Source: Streptomyces sp. NBC_01268 (GTDB lineage: Bacteria > Actinomycetota > Actinomycetes > Streptomycetales > Streptomycetaceae). Taken from it: a stretch of DNA of 64,000 bases. How positions within the stretch are numbered: position 1 is the stretch's first letter; every line of letters begins with the position of its first letter. Below, one piece after another: positions 52,310-62,900 of the stretch. Where the stretch lies: NCBI RefSeq assembly GCF_036240795.1, contig NZ_CP108454.1, forward strand, positions 1,736,001-1,800,000, given 5' to 3'. The notes under the pieces are model-generated. The model was not told the origin of the DNA. It did no database searches and worked only from the letters and a program-made list of their open reading frames with translations. The position numbers were made by a program, and so were the translations under genes.

Positions 52310-52331
52310 ATGTGAGGAGAAGGGCCGGGCG

Positions 52332-53096
52332 ATGGCGAAGAACATCCAGTCGCTTGAACGGGCGGCGGCGATGCTGCGACTGCTCGCGGGCGGCGAGCGC
52401 CGGCTCGGCCTGTCCGACATCGCCTCCTCCCTCGGGCTGGCCAAGGGGACGGCGCACGGCATCCTGCGCACCCTCCAGGCCGAGGGCTTCGTGGAGCAGG
52501 ACCCCGCCTCGGGGCGCTACCAGCTGGGCGCCGAGCTGCTGCGGCTCGGCAACAGCTATCTGGACGTGCACGAGCTGCGCGCGCGGGCCCTCGTCTGGAC
52601 GGACGACCTGGCCCGCTCCAGCGGCGAGAGCGTCCATCTGGGCGTGCTGCACCAGCAGGGCGTCCTGATCGTGCACCACGTCTTCCGACCGGACGACAGC
52701 CGCCAGGTCCTGGAGGTGGGGGCCATGCAGCCGCTGCACTCCACGGCCCTGGGCAAGGTGCTGTCGGCGTACGACCCGGTGGCGCACAGCGAGGTCGTGG
52801 AGGTCGCCCGGGAGCCGTTCACGCCCCGTACGGTCACCGGCCTGGCGGACTTCGAGTCGCTGCTCGACCTGACCCGGGCGCGCGGCTGGGCGGCGGACGT
52901 GGAGGAGACCTGGGAGGGGGTGGCCTCGGTGGCGGCGCCGATCCACGACCGGCGCCGGATGCCGGTGGGTGCGGTGGCCATCACGGGCGCCGTGGAGCGG
53001 GTGTGCGCCGAGGGCGAGCTGCGCTCCGAACTGATCGCGGCGGTACGGGACTGCGCGCGGGCGGTCTCCCGGGACCTCGGGGCGGGCCGCTTCTGA
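52332..53096 (+). CDS. gylR: IclR family glycerol operon repressor GylR
   Basis: A 254-residue IclR-type regulator. The N-terminal winged helix (GLSDIASSLGLAKGTAHGIL, RTLQAEGFVEQDPASGRY) is followed by the GAF-like effector domain (VHLGVLHQQGVLIVHHVF, LHSTALGKVLSAYDP, SVAAPIHDRRRMPVGAVAI). It lies directly upstream of glpF-glpK-glpD, the arrangement of the Streptomyces gyl operon, where GylR represses itself and the catabolic genes until glycerol-3-phosphate or glycerol is present. GGAGAAGGG precedes ATG 52332. Twin operators lie at 52295-52309 and 53224-53238. Confidence 0.96.
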   Translation: MAKNIQSLERAAAMLRLLAGGERRLGLSDIASSLGLAKGTAHGILRTLQAEGFVEQDPASGRYQLGAELLRLGNSYLDVHELRARALVWTDDLARSSGESVHLGVLHQQGVLIVHHVFRPDDSRQVLEVGAMQPLHSTALGKVLSAYDPVAHSEVVEVAREPFTPRTVTGLADFESLLDLTRARGWAADVEETWEGVASVAAPIHDRRRMPVGAVAITGAVERVCAEGELRSELIAAVRDCARAVSRDLGAGRF

Positions 53097-53127
53097 GCCT
53101 GGGCCGCACAGCGTACGAACACGACTG

Positions 53128-53165
53128 AACCCGTCGGTAACGATCGCGTTATCGGCGGGTTTTTC
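53128..53165 (+). terminator. Intrinsic terminator after gylR
   Basis: AACCCGTCGGTAACG (53128-53142) pairs with 53147-53161 around ATCG, with two G-U pairs, and is followed by TTTTT. It is one of few hairpins here with a real U-tail. Confidence 0.88.
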
Positions 53166-53178
53166 GCGCCCGCAACCC

Positions 53179-53208
53179 TTGACGCGCTGTTAACCGTGGC
53201 GCAAAACT
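53179..53208 (+). promoter_or_regulatory. Candidate promoter of the glpF-glpK-glpD operon
   Basis: TTGACG (53179-53184) is a near-consensus -35; AAAACT (53203-53208) 18 bases later is a weak -10. The predicted start falls on the GylR operator at 53211-53238, so the repressor would block initiation. The leader is then about 145 bases long. Confidence 0.45.
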
Positions 53209-53223
53209 TCCGTTCATCGGTCG

Positions 53224-53238
53224 GCATTGTCGAACAGC
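53224..53238. promoter_or_regulatory. GylR operator upstream of glpF
   Basis: Exact second copy of GCATTGTCGAACAGC, with an outer GTTC (53212-53215) and GAAC (53232-53235) inverted pair. The preceding GGTCGGCAT also recurs near the gylR site, at 52270-52278. Confidence 0.75.
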
Positions 53239-53284
53239 TACCGGCAATACGCGCTAAGGTGTGACAGTGCCAAGGGCCGGCAAA

Positions 53285-53303
53285 CGCCCTCACCACGAGG
53301 GCG
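53285..53303 (+). other. Hairpin in the glpF leader
   Basis: CGCCCTC (53285-53291) and GAGGGCG (53297-53303) pair perfectly around ACCAC, about 60 bases before the glpF start. It may stabilise the message; no U-tail follows. Confidence 0.5.
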
Positions 53304-53363
53304 CGGACCACCGGAGGGACCCGGGGTTCGCCTTCCCCTGGACGAAGGACAAAGGAGTCGCGG

Positions 53364-54149
53364 GTGTCCAGCTCCGACATCTTCATCGGCGAGACCATCG
53401 GTACCGCCGTTCTCATTCTGCTCGGCGGCGGCGTCTGCGCCGCCGTCACGCTCAAGAGCTCCAAGGCCCGCGGCGCGGGCTGGCTCGCGATCACCTTCGG
53501 GTGGGGCTTCGCCGTCATGACGGCCGTGTACATGACCGCTTCCCTCTCCGGGGCCCATCTGAACCCCGCGGTGACGGTCGGTATCGCGATCAAGGACGGG
53601 GACTGGAGCAACGTGCCGGTCTACATCGCCGGCCAGCTGCTGGGCGCGATGATCGGCGCGGCGCTCGTCTGGGTGGCCTACTACGGCCAGTTCCGGGCCC
53701 ACCTCACCGACCCGGAGCTCATCTCCACGCCGCACGAGGAGGGGATGGTCGACCAGAAGGCCGCCCCGGACGCCGGCCCGGTGCTCGGCATCTTCTCCAC
53801 CGGCCCCGAGATCCGTAACACCTGGCAGAACCTGGCCACCGAGATCATCGGCACCGTCGTGCTGGTCCTCGCCGTGCTCACCCAGGGCCTCAACGACAGC
53901 GGCAAGGGCCTCGGCGTCATCGGCGCCCTGATCACCGCCTTCGTCGTCGTCTCCATCGGCCTCTCGCTCGGCGGCCCGACCGGCTACGCGATCAACCCGG
54001 CCCGTGACCTCGGCCCGCGCATCGTGCACGCCCTGCTCCCGCTCCCGAACAAGGGCGGCTCCGACTGGAGCTACGCCTGGATCCCCGTGGCCGGTCCACT
54101 GATCGGTGGAGCCATCGCAGCGGGTATCTACAACATCGCGTTCGCCTGA
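53364..54149 (+). CDS. glpF: Glycerol facilitator (aquaglyceroporin)
   Basis: A 261-residue MIP-family channel with six membrane helices. The two half-helix signatures are [12 protein letters not shown] and [13 protein letters not shown]; the Asp after the second NPA (NPARD) marks a glycerol-conducting member. It lets glycerol diffuse into the cell, where GlpK traps it. GTG 53364 follows AAAGGAG. First gene of the glp operon, 35 bases before glpK. Confidence 0.95.
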   Translation: MSSSDIFIGETIGTAVLILLGGGVCAAVTLKSSKARGAGWLAITFGWGFAVMTAVYMTASLSGAHLNPAVTVGIAIKDGDWSNVPVYIAGQLLGAMIGAALVWVAYYGQFRAHLTDPELISTPHEEGMVDQKAAPDAGPVLGIFSTGPEIRNTWQNLATEIIGTVVLVLAVLTQGLNDSGKGLGVIGALITAFVVVSIGLSLGGPTGYAINPARDLGPRIVHALLPLPNKGGSDWSYAWIPVAGPLIGGAIAAGIYNIAFA

Positions 54150-54184
54150 GCCGTCCTTCTTCCAGACTTCCCTTGGAGTACACC

Positions 54185-55735
54185 GTGACCGACGCCCACA
54201 CCCCCGGCACCTCCTCCCACGGGCACGGCCCGTTCATCGCCGCGATCGACCAGGGCACCACCTCCTCGCGCTGCATCGTCTTCGACAAGGACGGCCGGAT
54301 CGTCTCCGTCGACCAGAAGGAGCACGAGCAGATCTTCCCGAAGCCGGGCTGGGTCGAGCACGACGCCACCGAGATCTGGGCCAACGTCCAGGAGGTCGTC
54401 GCCGGCGCCATCGCCAAGGCCGGGATCACCGCCGCGGACGTCAAGGCCGTCGGCATCACCAACCAGCGCGAGACCACCGTCCTGTGGGACAAGAAGACCG
54501 GCGAGCCGGTCCACAACGCACTGGTGTGGCAGGACACCCGGACCGACGCCCTGTGCAAGGAGCTCGGCCGCAACGTCGGCCAGGACCGCTTCCGCCGCGA
54601 GACCGGCCTGCCGCTGGCGAGCTACTTCGCCGGCCCGAAGGTCCGCTGGCTGCTCGACAACGTCGAGGGCCTGCGCGAGCGCGCCGAGGCGGGCGACATC
54701 CTCTTCGGCACCATGGACTCGTGGGTCATCTGGAACCTCACCGGCGGCGCCCAGGGCGGCGTGCACGTCACCGACGTCACCAACGCCTCGCGCACCATGC
54801 TGATGAACCTGCACACCCTGGCCTGGGACGAGAAGATCGCCGAGTCCATGGACGTCCCGCTCAACGTCCTCCCGGAGATCAAGTCCTCCGCCGAGGTCTA
54901 CGGCCAGGTCAAGGACGGCATCCTCGCGGGCGTCCCGGTCGCCTCCGCGCTCGGCGACCAGCAGGCCGCCCTGTTCGGCCAGACCTGCTTCGCCGAGGGC
55001 GAGGCCAAGTCCACGTACGGCACCGGCACGTTCATGCTCATGAACACCGGCGACAAGATCATCAACTCCTACAGCGGCCTGCTGACCACGGTCGGCTACC
55101 AGATCGGCGACGCGAAGCCGGTCTACGCCCTGGAGGGCTCGATCGCCGTCACCGGCTCCCTGGTGCAGTGGATGCGCGACCAGATGGGCCTCATCAAGTC
55201 CGCCGCCGAGATCGAGACGCTGGCCTCCTCCGTCGAGGACAACGGCGGCGCCTACTTCGTGCCCGCCTTCTCCGGTCTCTTCGCCCCGTACTGGCGCTCC
55301 GACGCCCGCGGTGTGATCGCCGGCCTCACCCGGTACGTCACCAAGGCGCACATCGCCCGTGCCGTCCTGGAGGCCACCGCCTGGCAGACGCGCGAGATCA
55401 CCGACGCCATGACCAAGGACTCCGGCGTCGAGCTGGCCGCGCTCAAGGTCGACGGCGGCATGACCTCCAACAACCTGCTGATGCAGACCCTCTCGGACTT
55501 CCTGGACGCCCCCGTCGTGCGCCCGATGGTCGCCGAGACCACCTGCCTCGGCGCCGCCTACGCCGCCGGCCTGGCCGTCGGCTTCTGGCCCGACACCGAC
55601 GCGCTGCGCGCCAACTGGCGCCGGGCCGCCGAGTGGACCCCTCGTATGGACGCCGACAAGCGCGACAGCGAGTACAAGAACTGGCTCAAGGCCGTCGAGC
55701 GCTCCATGGGCTGGCTCGAAGCAGAAGAGAACTGA
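54185..55735 (+). CDS. glpK: Glycerol kinase
   Basis: A 516-residue FGGY kinase that converts glycerol to glycerol-3-phosphate with [19 protein letters not shown] is the phosphate-1 motif, [17 protein letters not shown] contains substrate-binding Arg-Glu, [11 protein letters not shown] and the ATP-binding [12 protein letters not shown] follow, and [14 protein letters not shown] is the adenosine motif. GTG 54185 follows GGAG. It lies between glpF and glpD with short gaps, so the three are co-transcribed under GylR. Confidence 0.96.
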   Translation: MTDAHTPGTSSHGHGPFIAAIDQGTTSSRCIVFDKDGRIVSVDQKEHEQIFPKPGWVEHDATEIWANVQEVVAGAIAKAGITAADVKAVGITNQRETTVLWDKKTGEPVHNALVWQDTRTDALCKELGRNVGQDRFRRETGLPLASYFAGPKVRWLLDNVEGLRERAEAGDILFGTMDSWVIWNLTGGAQGGVHVTDVTNASRTMLMNLHTLAWDEKIAESMDVPLNVLPEIKSSAEVYGQVKDGILAGVPVASALGDQQAALFGQTCFAEGEAKSTYGTGTFMLMNTGDKIINSYSGLLTTVGYQIGDAKPVYALEGSIAVTGSLVQWMRDQMGLIKSAAEIETLASSVEDNGGAYFVPAFSGLFAPYWRSDARGVIAGLTRYVTKAHIARAVLEATAWQTREITDAMTKDSGVELAALKVDGGMTSNNLLMQTLSDFLDAPVVRPMVAETTCLGAAYAAGLAVGFWPDTDALRANWRRAAEWTPRMDADKRDSEYKNWLKAVERSMGWLEAEEN

Positions 55736-55751
55736 CGAGGAGTAATTCGCG

Positions 55752-57356
55752 ATGACCACCCTGCAGAGCCTCCCCTCCCTGGGGATGCACCCGGCCGCCG
55801 GTTCCCTTCCGACCCGCGCCGAGACCAGAGAGCAGCTGTCCAAGGCGACGTACGACCTCCTGGTGATCGGCGGCGGCATCCTGGGCATCTCCACCGCCTG
55901 GCACGCCGCGCAGTCCGGGCTGCGGGTGGCCCTGGTGGACGCCGGCGACTTCGCCGGCGCCACCTCCTCCGCCTCCTCCAAGCTGCTCCACGGCGGTCTG
56001 CGCTACCTGCAGACCGGCGCGGTGAAGCTGGTCGCGGAGAACCACTTCGAGCGGCGGGCGGTCTCCCGTCAGGTGGCCCCCCACCTGGCCAACCCGCTCA
56101 CCTTCTACCTGCCCGTCTACAAGGGCGGCCCGCACGGCGCGGCCAAGCTGGGCGCCGGCGTCTTCGCCTACAGCGCCCTGTCCGCCTTCGGTGACGGCGT
56201 CGGCCACCTGCTGAGCCCCGCCAAGGCCGCCCAGGACGTGCCGGAGCTGCGCACGGACAACCTCAAGGCCGTCGCCGTCTACGGCGACGACCAGATGAAC
56301 GACTCCCGCATGGCCCTGATGACGGTCCGCGCCGCGGTCGAGTCCGGCGCGGTCGTCCTCAACCACGCCGAGGTCACCGGACTGCGCTTCACCCGGGGCC
56401 GGGTCACCGGCGCCGAGCTCAGGGACCGGCTCGACGGCGAGGAGTTCGGCGTCAGCGCCCGCCTGGTGCTCAACGCCACCGGCCCGTGGGTGGACCACCT
56501 GCGCAAGATGGAGGACCCCAACGCGGCCCCCTCCATCCGCCTCTCCAAGGGCGCGCACCTCGTCCTCAAGCGCACCTCCCCGTGGAAGGCCGCGCTCGCC
56601 ACGCCGATCGACAAGTACCGGATCACCTTCGCCCTGCCCTGGGAGGACATGCTCCTGCTCGGCACCACCGACGAGGAGTACGAGGGCGACCCGGGCGAGG
56701 TCGCGGTCAACGACAAGGACATCGCCCAGATCCTGGACGAGGCCGCCTTCTCCATCCGCGACCAGCAGCTCGACCGCTCGCTGATCACCTACGCCTTCGC
56801 CGGTCTGCGGGTGCTGCCGGGTGGTCCCGGCGACACCTCCAAGGCCAAGCGCGAGACGGTCGTCACCGAGGGCCGCGGCGGCATGCTGTCGGTGGCCGGC
56901 GGCAAGTGGACCACGTTCCGCCACATCGGCCGCACCATCATGAAGAAGCTGGAGGCCCTCCCGGGCCACCCGCTCGGCGACTCCTACGAGCCGGTGTCGA
57001 CGCTGCCGAAGCGGCTCCCGCTGCCCGGCATAGCCAACCCGAACGCCGTCGCCCACCGGCTGCTCGTGGACGGACCGGCGCCCGGCCCGCGCATGTCCGC
57101 CGACACCGCCAAGCACCTGGCGACGCACTACGGCTCGCTCTCCTTCGACATCGCCCGCATGGCGAACGAGAACCCCGAGCTCGCCGAGCGCATCCACCCG
57201 GACGCGCCGGAGATCTGGGCCCAGGTCGCCTACGCCCGCGACCACGAGTGGGCGGAGACCGCCGACGACGTGCTGCGCCGCCGCACCACGCTGACCATCC
57301 GCGGCCTGGCCACGGACGAGATCCGCGGCAAGGTCGAGGACATGCTGGGCAAGTAG
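55752..57356 (+). CDS. glpD: Glycerol-3-phosphate dehydrogenase, FAD-dependent aerobic type
   Basis: A 534-residue peripheral membrane flavoenzyme that oxidises glycerol-3-phosphate to dihydroxyacetone phosphate and passes electrons to menaquinone. The FAD site LLVIGGGILGISTAWHAAQSG is near residue 36 (one Rossmann glycine triplet), SSASSKLLHGGLRYLQTG is the substrate region and GGKWTTFRHIG the second FAD contact. GACGAGGAG precedes ATG 55752, 16 bases after glpK. Last gene of the operon, closed by the terminator at 57375-57410. Confidence 0.96.
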   Translation: MTTLQSLPSLGMHPAAGSLPTRAETREQLSKATYDLLVIGGGILGISTAWHAAQSGLRVALVDAGDFAGATSSASSKLLHGGLRYLQTGAVKLVAENHFERRAVSRQVAPHLANPLTFYLPVYKGGPHGAAKLGAGVFAYSALSAFGDGVGHLLSPAKAAQDVPELRTDNLKAVAVYGDDQMNDSRMALMTVRAAVESGAVVLNHAEVTGLRFTRGRVTGAELRDRLDGEEFGVSARLVLNATGPWVDHLRKMEDPNAAPSIRLSKGAHLVLKRTSPWKAALATPIDKYRITFALPWEDMLLLGTTDEEYEGDPGEVAVNDKDIAQILDEAAFSIRDQQLDRSLITYAFAGLRVLPGGPGDTSKAKRETVVTEGRGGMLSVAGGKWTTFRHIGRTIMKKLEALPGHPLGDSYEPVSTLPKRLPLPGIANPNAVAHRLLVDGPAPGPRMSADTAKHLATHYGSLSFDIARMANENPELAERIHPDAPEIWAQVAYARDHEWAETADDVLRRRTTLTIRGLATDEIRGKVEDMLGK

Positions 57357-57374
57357 CCCTCGCCGAACGGATGT

Positions 57375-57410
57375 CGTAAGGGGCGGTCTCCCGGGAGACC
57401 GCCCCTTACG
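57375..57410. terminator. Terminator of the glp operon
   Basis: A perfect 36-base palindrome: 57375-57392 is the exact complement of 57393-57410. As RNA it gives a stem of up to 16 pairs with a CCGG loop, 18 bases after the glpD stop. Confidence 0.88.
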
Positions 57411-57474
57411 CGTGCCCCGGCGCCCGCCATGCCGCCGCCATACCACCGCAACACTGGGCGCGCAGAGTTGAACC

Positions 57475-58536
57475 ATGAAGTTTCAGGTGCTCTCTCTCAT
57501 CGGGCATGCCCCGCACCCCCTCACCGGTGAACTCGACCCCGCCGCCTCCCGGTTGGAGCAGGTCCTGACGGTCGGCGAGGCCGCCGAGCGGCTCGGCTTC
57601 GACGCGTACTCGATCGGCGAACGGCACGCCGGCCCCTTCCTGTCCTCCAGCCCCTCCGTGGTGCTCGGCGCGCTCGCGGCCCGCACCTCCCGGATCCGGC
57701 TCCTCACCGGCGTCACCGTCGTCGCGATCCTCGACCCGGTGCGCGTCGCCGAGGACTACGCCACGCTCGACCTGCTCTCCCGGGGCCGGATCGAACTCGT
57801 CGTCGGCAAGGGCGCGGAGGCCGGTCATTTCGACCTCTTCGGCCTCGACGAGCAGCGGCAGTGGGACCTGCAGCGGGAGAAGTACGAGCTGCTGCGCCGG
57901 CTGTGGACGGAGGAGGGCGTGGACTGGGAGGGCGAGTTCCGCCCCCCGCTGAAGAACGTGACCACCGTCCCCCGGCCGTACGCCGGCGCGCCGCGGATCT
58001 GGCACGGCTCGGCGACCAGCCTCGACTCCCCCGAGCTCGCGGCGAAGCACGGCGACCCGCTGTTCACCGCCAACGCCGTCCAGCCGCGCGAGGCCTACGC
58101 GAAGCTGATCGCCCACTACCGCGAGAGGTTCGAGGCGTACGGCCACGACCCGAAGGACGCGCGGGTGGCGGCGGGCTCCGGCGGGCTGCTCATCGCCGAC
58201 AGCCACGAGCAGGCGGTCACCCGCTACAAGGAGCTGTACGAGGCGCGGACGCGGCAGAACTTCCGGCCGCACCTGGAGGGGAAGACGGGCTACAACACGC
58301 CCTTCCGCACCATCGAGGACGCCATCGCGGGCGGGCCGCAGCTGATCGGCTCCCCGCAGCAGATCATCGACAAGGTCCTCGGCTACCACGAGGTGTACCG
58401 CCAGGACCTGCAGTCGATCACCGTCGACGCGTTCGGGCAGTCCACGGGCGAGCAGATCGAGACCCTGGAGCGCTTCGCGGAGGAGATCGCCCCGGTGCTG
58501 CGGAAGGAGGCTCCGAGCACGCTCTGGGAGGAGTGA
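57475..58536 (+). CDS. LLM-class flavin or F420-dependent oxidoreductase
   Basis: A 353-residue luciferase-like monooxygenase-fold protein. Typical pieces are GFDAYSIGERHAGPFLSSSP, SRIRLLTGVTVVAILDPVRV and LLSRGRIELVVGKGAEAGHF. The C-terminal LIGSPQQIIDKVLGY is conserved in the family. The substrate and whether FMN or F420 is used cannot be told from sequence. It stands as a single gene between the glp terminator and the PAC2 gene, with about 60 bases of upstream sequence and no obvious ribosome site before ATG 57475. Confidence 0.87.
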   Translation: MKFQVLSLIGHAPHPLTGELDPAASRLEQVLTVGEAAERLGFDAYSIGERHAGPFLSSSPSVVLGALAARTSRIRLLTGVTVVAILDPVRVAEDYATLDLLSRGRIELVVGKGAEAGHFDLFGLDEQRQWDLQREKYELLRRLWTEEGVDWEGEFRPPLKNVTTVPRPYAGAPRIWHGSATSLDSPELAAKHGDPLFTANAVQPREAYAKLIAHYRERFEAYGHDPKDARVAAGSGGLLIADSHEQAVTRYKELYEARTRQNFRPHLEGKTGYNTPFRTIEDAIAGGPQLIGSPQQIIDKVLGYHEVYRQDLQSITVDAFGQSTGEQIETLERFAEEIAPVLRKEAPSTLWEE

Positions 58537-58679
58537 GCCGGCACGCGTGCCGACGGGAGTTCCTGGGTAGTCGATCAAGGCCGGGACGGCTGCGGGGCGG
58601 ATCCGAGGGCTGCGGGCGGGCCGCCGGAAAGCCGTAAGGTTGGTCCGTACGACAGGAACTTCGACGAAGGAGGCGCTGG

Positions 58680-59846
58680 GTGATCGAGCTCGAGGGCGTT
58701 CCCGAGCTGATCGACCCGGTCATGGTGGCCGCGTTCGAGGGGTGGAACGACGCCGGTGACGCCGCCTCCGCGGCGGTCGCCCATCTGGACCGGGAGTGGA
58801 AGGGCGAGGTGTTCGCGGCGCTCGACGCCGAGGACTACTACGACTTCCAGGTCAACCGGCCCACGGTGTGGCTGGACGGCGGCGTCCGGAAGATCACCTG
58901 GCCCACGACCCGGCTCTCCGTGGTGCGGATCGGCGGCGACAAGCCCCGGGACCTGGTCCTGGTGCGCGGGATCGAGCCGTCGATGCGCTGGCGTTCGTTC
59001 TGCAACGAGCTCCTGGGCTTCGCCCACGAGCTGGGCGTGGAGATGGTGGTCATCCTGGGCGCGCTGCTCGGCGACACCCCGCACACCCGTCCGGTGCCGG
59101 TCAGCGGGGTGACCTCCGACCCCGATCTGGCGCGGACGATGGACCTGGAGGAGACCCGGTACGAGGGCCCGACGGGCATCGTGGGCATCCTCCAGGAGGC
59201 GTGCACGCACGCCGGGGTGCCGGCGGTCAGCCTGTGGGCGGCGGTGCCGCACTACGTGTCGCAGCCGCCGAACCCGAAGGCGACGCTCGCGCTCCTGAAC
59301 CGTCTGGAGGACCTGATCGGCCTGCGCATCCCGCTGGGCGAGCTGGCCGAGGACGCGCGGGCCTGGCAGGTGGGCGTGGACCAGCTGGCAGCCGAGGACA
59401 GCGAGGTCGCCGAGTACGTCCAGACCCTGGAGGAGGCGCGGGACACGGCCGAGCTGCCGGAGGCCTCCGGCGAGGCCATCGCCCGCGAGTTCGAGCGCTA
59501 TCTGCGGCGCCGGGAGCCGGGCTCCGGCCCTGGCCCGGTCGCGACGGAGGGCGGCGACACCTCGTACCTGCGCGACGGCTCCAGCGACCGGACCCGGCCG
59601 CCCAAGCCGCAGCAGCCGGGTCCGGAGGCGGTGCCGGGCACCGAGCCGGAGCCGTCGTCGGCCGACAGCGCCGGGGGCGCCGCCGAGGGACCGGAAGGCA
59701 CTGCCGGCTCAGGCGAACCTGAGGGCACGGGCGAGCCCGGGAGCACGGACGGGCCGGAAGGCACAGACGGCTCCGGCAAGCCCGGTGCATCCGGCGCAGC
59801 CGACGAATCCGGCGACCCCGGCGACCCCGGATCCCCCGAGGCCTGA
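58680..59846 (+). CDS. PAC2 family protein with low-complexity C-terminal tail
   Basis: A 388-residue protein. The first 280 residues are a PAC2 fold: MVAAFEGWNDAGDAASAAV, LVLVRGIEPSMRWRSFCNEL, VVILGALLGDTPHTRPVPV and the LWAAVPHYVSQPPNPKATL block. Actinobacterial members of this family are named after eukaryotic proteasome-assembly chaperones, but their function is unknown. The last 90 residues are an unstructured Gly/Pro/Glu/Ser/Thr tail. GGAGG precedes GTG 58680. Its position next to mshC and near the proteasome block is conserved with mycobacteria. Confidence 0.87.
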   Translation: MIELEGVPELIDPVMVAAFEGWNDAGDAASAAVAHLDREWKGEVFAALDAEDYYDFQVNRPTVWLDGGVRKITWPTTRLSVVRIGGDKPRDLVLVRGIEPSMRWRSFCNELLGFAHELGVEMVVILGALLGDTPHTRPVPVSGVTSDPDLARTMDLEETRYEGPTGIVGILQEACTHAGVPAVSLWAAVPHYVSQPPNPKATLALLNRLEDLIGLRIPLGELAEDARAWQVGVDQLAAEDSEVAEYVQTLEEARDTAELPEASGEAIAREFERYLRRREPGSGPGPVATEGGDTSYLRDGSSDRTRPPKPQQPGPEAVPGTEPEPSSADSAGGAAEGPEGTAGSGEPEGTGEPGSTDGPEGTDGSGKPGASGAADESGDPGDPGSPEA

Positions 59847-59856
59847 CCGTTCGACA

Positions 59857-59891
59857 CTGAGGGAGGGGTGGCATCGCCGCCCCTCCCTCAG
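59857..59891. terminator. Terminator between PAC2 and GH31 genes
   Basis: CTGAGGGAGGGG (59857-59868) pairs with 59880-59891, with an inner GGC/GCC, in the 77-base gap between two convergent genes. Confidence 0.8.
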
Positions 59892-59923
59892 GCGTCTCCG
59901 GACGCCTCCCTACCGCGTGCCGG

Positions 59924-62900
59924 TCAGGCGCAGTCGAACCGCGCGCCCGCCCAGTCGCCGTGGTCGCCGCTCTTGGATCCGTTGGTGTCGGTGACCTTCA
60001 GGTGCACATGGCGCGCACCGGTCAGGTCGACGGCCACGGGGACGGTCGCGGAGGCTCCCGTCACCTTGGGCGAGGTCCACAGCACCTTGCCGTCGGCCTC
60101 GACGGAGAAGGCGACCTCCCCGTAGCCGTTGATCTCGTCGTCGATGCCGACCTCGGCGGTGAGCGCGGTGCAGCGCCCGCCGAGGTAGAGCTCGACGTCG
60201 GAGTCGGCGTGCGCCCCGATGCCCTTCGCGTAGGTCGTGCCGGCCAGGGTGAGGGGGTGGCCGTCGGCGGCGCCGGACTCGCCGTTGGAGCGGTCGCGTT
60301 CCGGCGGGCCCCAGCCGTTGGTGGACGTGAGCCAGACCAGGTCGCTCGCCCAGGCGGGCGCGGTCGGCGGCGGGGGCATCACCCCGACGGCGAACCGCTG
60401 TTGCGCGGTGCGGTCGACACCCGCGGCCCGGTGCCGGACGGTCGCGGTGAGCGTGGCCTCGCCCGGTACGGCGTCCTTGGCGGGGGTCACCGACAGCTCG
60501 ACGCGCCGGGTGGTGCCGGCGGGGACGCGGGCGATCGGCGCGGTCGGGGCGACCTGCCAGCCGGCCGGGACGGTGAGGCCGACGGCGACCCCGGTGGCGT
60601 CCTTGGCGCCGGCGGTGACGTCGACGGCGACGGTGCCGGGCACGCCCGCGCCCAGCTCCTGCGCGGGCGGGGCGGCGAGGACGGCGGCGGCGCCGGGGAC
60701 GGCTCCGCCGACGGCGCTGGTGCCCTTCAGGACGAGGGTGAAGCCGCGGTCGGTGCGCTGGGCGGTGGTCTTGATCCGCACCACGCCGCCGCGGTCGTCC
60801 TTGTCGTACCACCAGCCCTGGTCTGCGGCCTCGAAGGCGGCCTTGGAGGCGAGCCCCTCCAGCGCGCGTCCGCCCAGCGTGACGGCGCCGGGGGCGTCGC
60901 CGGTGTGGACGGTGAAGGCGTACGGGCGGGAGGCGGCCTTGCCCGTGTAGGAGCCCTCGCTGGGGCCGACGCGCACGCTCACGTCACCGGCGCCGCGGCG
61001 GGGTGCCCGGACGTCGGCGCGCTGGGTGGCGTACCGCCCGTCGCGGTGCGCTCGGGTGACGCCGTCGTCCTCGTACAGGGTGAAGGACGAGTCGCCCTGC
61101 GGGTAGACGTCCCAGGCCAGCGGGGAGCCCGGGGTGCGCTGGGTGTACGAGCGGATGTCGCCCGGCCACATCGGGACGGTGGCCCCGGCGCGGACGAAGA
61201 GCGGCAGGGTGTCGAGCGGGGCGCTGTAGTCGTCCAGGGTGCGGGGGCCTTCGTAGACGCGCCCGTTCCAGTAGTCGATCCAGGTGCCCTTGGGCAGGTA
61301 GATGCCGTCGCGCTCGACGGCGTCCTTGTAGACGGGGGCGACGAGGAAGTCCCGGCCGCTGAGGAACTCGTACTTCGCGGCGTCCGAGGCGGCCACCGGG
61401 TCGTCGGGGTACTCCAGGGCCAGCGGCCGGGCGAGGCCGACGCCGGTCCGGGTGGCCTGGTGGGCGTGCGAGTAGATGTAGGGCAGCAGGGCCTCGTGCA
61501 GCTTGAGGTAGGCCCGGTTGACGGAGGTGTACGGCTCGCCGTACCGGAAGGGCTGCTTGTCCTGCGCGGCCCAGCCGTCCATGGTCATGGTGACCGGCAG
61601 GAACATCTTCCACTGCAGGTCACGGGTGTACGTCTTGGCGCTGCCGCCGAAGATGCCGTCGACGTCGCCGGTGGTGTAGGCGAGGCCGGACATGGAGGCG
61701 CCGGCGTAGGTGGGGATCTGCCAGCGGATGTACTCCCAGCTGCCGGACTGGTCGCCGGACCACTGGACGCCGCAGCGCTGGGCGCCGGCCCAGCTCTCGG
61801 GGGCCCAGGTGTAGCCGCGGGCGTCGCTGTTGGCCTCGATGCCGGCGTAGGCGCCCTTGCAGCCGTCGAGGGCGAACTTGTAGCCGTCGCCGACCCAGGC
61901 GACGTCCAGCTTGGCGACCCGCTGGCCGGCCTTCACCTGCTCGCCCAGCTTGTCGATGCCGTCCTCGGTCCACAGGCCGAGTCGGGTGCCGCGCTGCTGG
62001 AGGCCCTGGGCGGTCTCGGCGAGGTTCTCGTAGCCGCAGCCGTAGCCGTCGTTGACGAGCATCCAGCCGTTGGGCATGTCGTTCTGGACGTAGCCGTCGG
62101 CGACCTTCAGGGCGTCGAGGGTGTGCCGTTCGCCGCGGTTGGCGTTGTGGAGGTAGCAGTCGGCGTCGCCGATCTCCAGGCCGTAGACCGGCGGCAGGAA
62201 CGGTCTTCCGGTGAGCCGGGTGTACTGGCCGATGACGTCCTTGAGGGCGCCGGGGCCGCTGCCCGCGAAGTAGTAGGCGTCGAAGCGCTGTTCGCGGGCG
62301 GTGGTGGTGACGGGCTCGTCGAAGACGTAGGTGTTGGGGGCGTAGGTGTTGCGGTAGACGCCGTAGCCGGCGGAGGAGAGGTAGAACGGGACGGAGTTGG
62401 GGTGGCCGCCGTCGTTCCAGTTGTAGTCGACGCCGACCTCGACGGTCTTGCCGCGGTGGGAGGTGTTGCCGCGCCCGTTCTGCATGCCGGCGCCGTAGAA
62501 CTGCTCGTCGGCGCCGCGGGCCAGGGTCTGGGTGGTGCGGTCCTGGTTCCAGCTGAGGCCCTGGGTCTCGGACCACAGGGGGGTGCCGTCGGCGCGGACG
62601 GCGGCGAAGCGCAGCGGCGCCTTGTAGGCGCGCAGGGTCACCCGGGCGGTGCTGAGCTCGTAGCGGTCGCCGAGGTCGGACCAGCGGGTGGCGGGCGGCG
62701 GGCCCTGCGGCAGGACGATGTCCTGGCCGGTGGGGTCGGTGAACTTTCCGTCGGGTGCCAGCTCGATGCGGAAGGTCTCGTCGGAGACGAAGCTGACCCG
62801 GGCCTCCGCGTGCCCGGCGGTCAGCCGGTAGACGGGTCCGTCGGCGGTGAATCCGGTGAGATCCCCGACGGTGGTGTCGGTGGGGCCGGTGCTGTCCGTG

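Noticed and set aside
52090..52331. Cobalamin or SAM riboswitch upstream of metH
   Set aside because: No B12-box or SAM-box core was visible on the minus strand and the leader is short.
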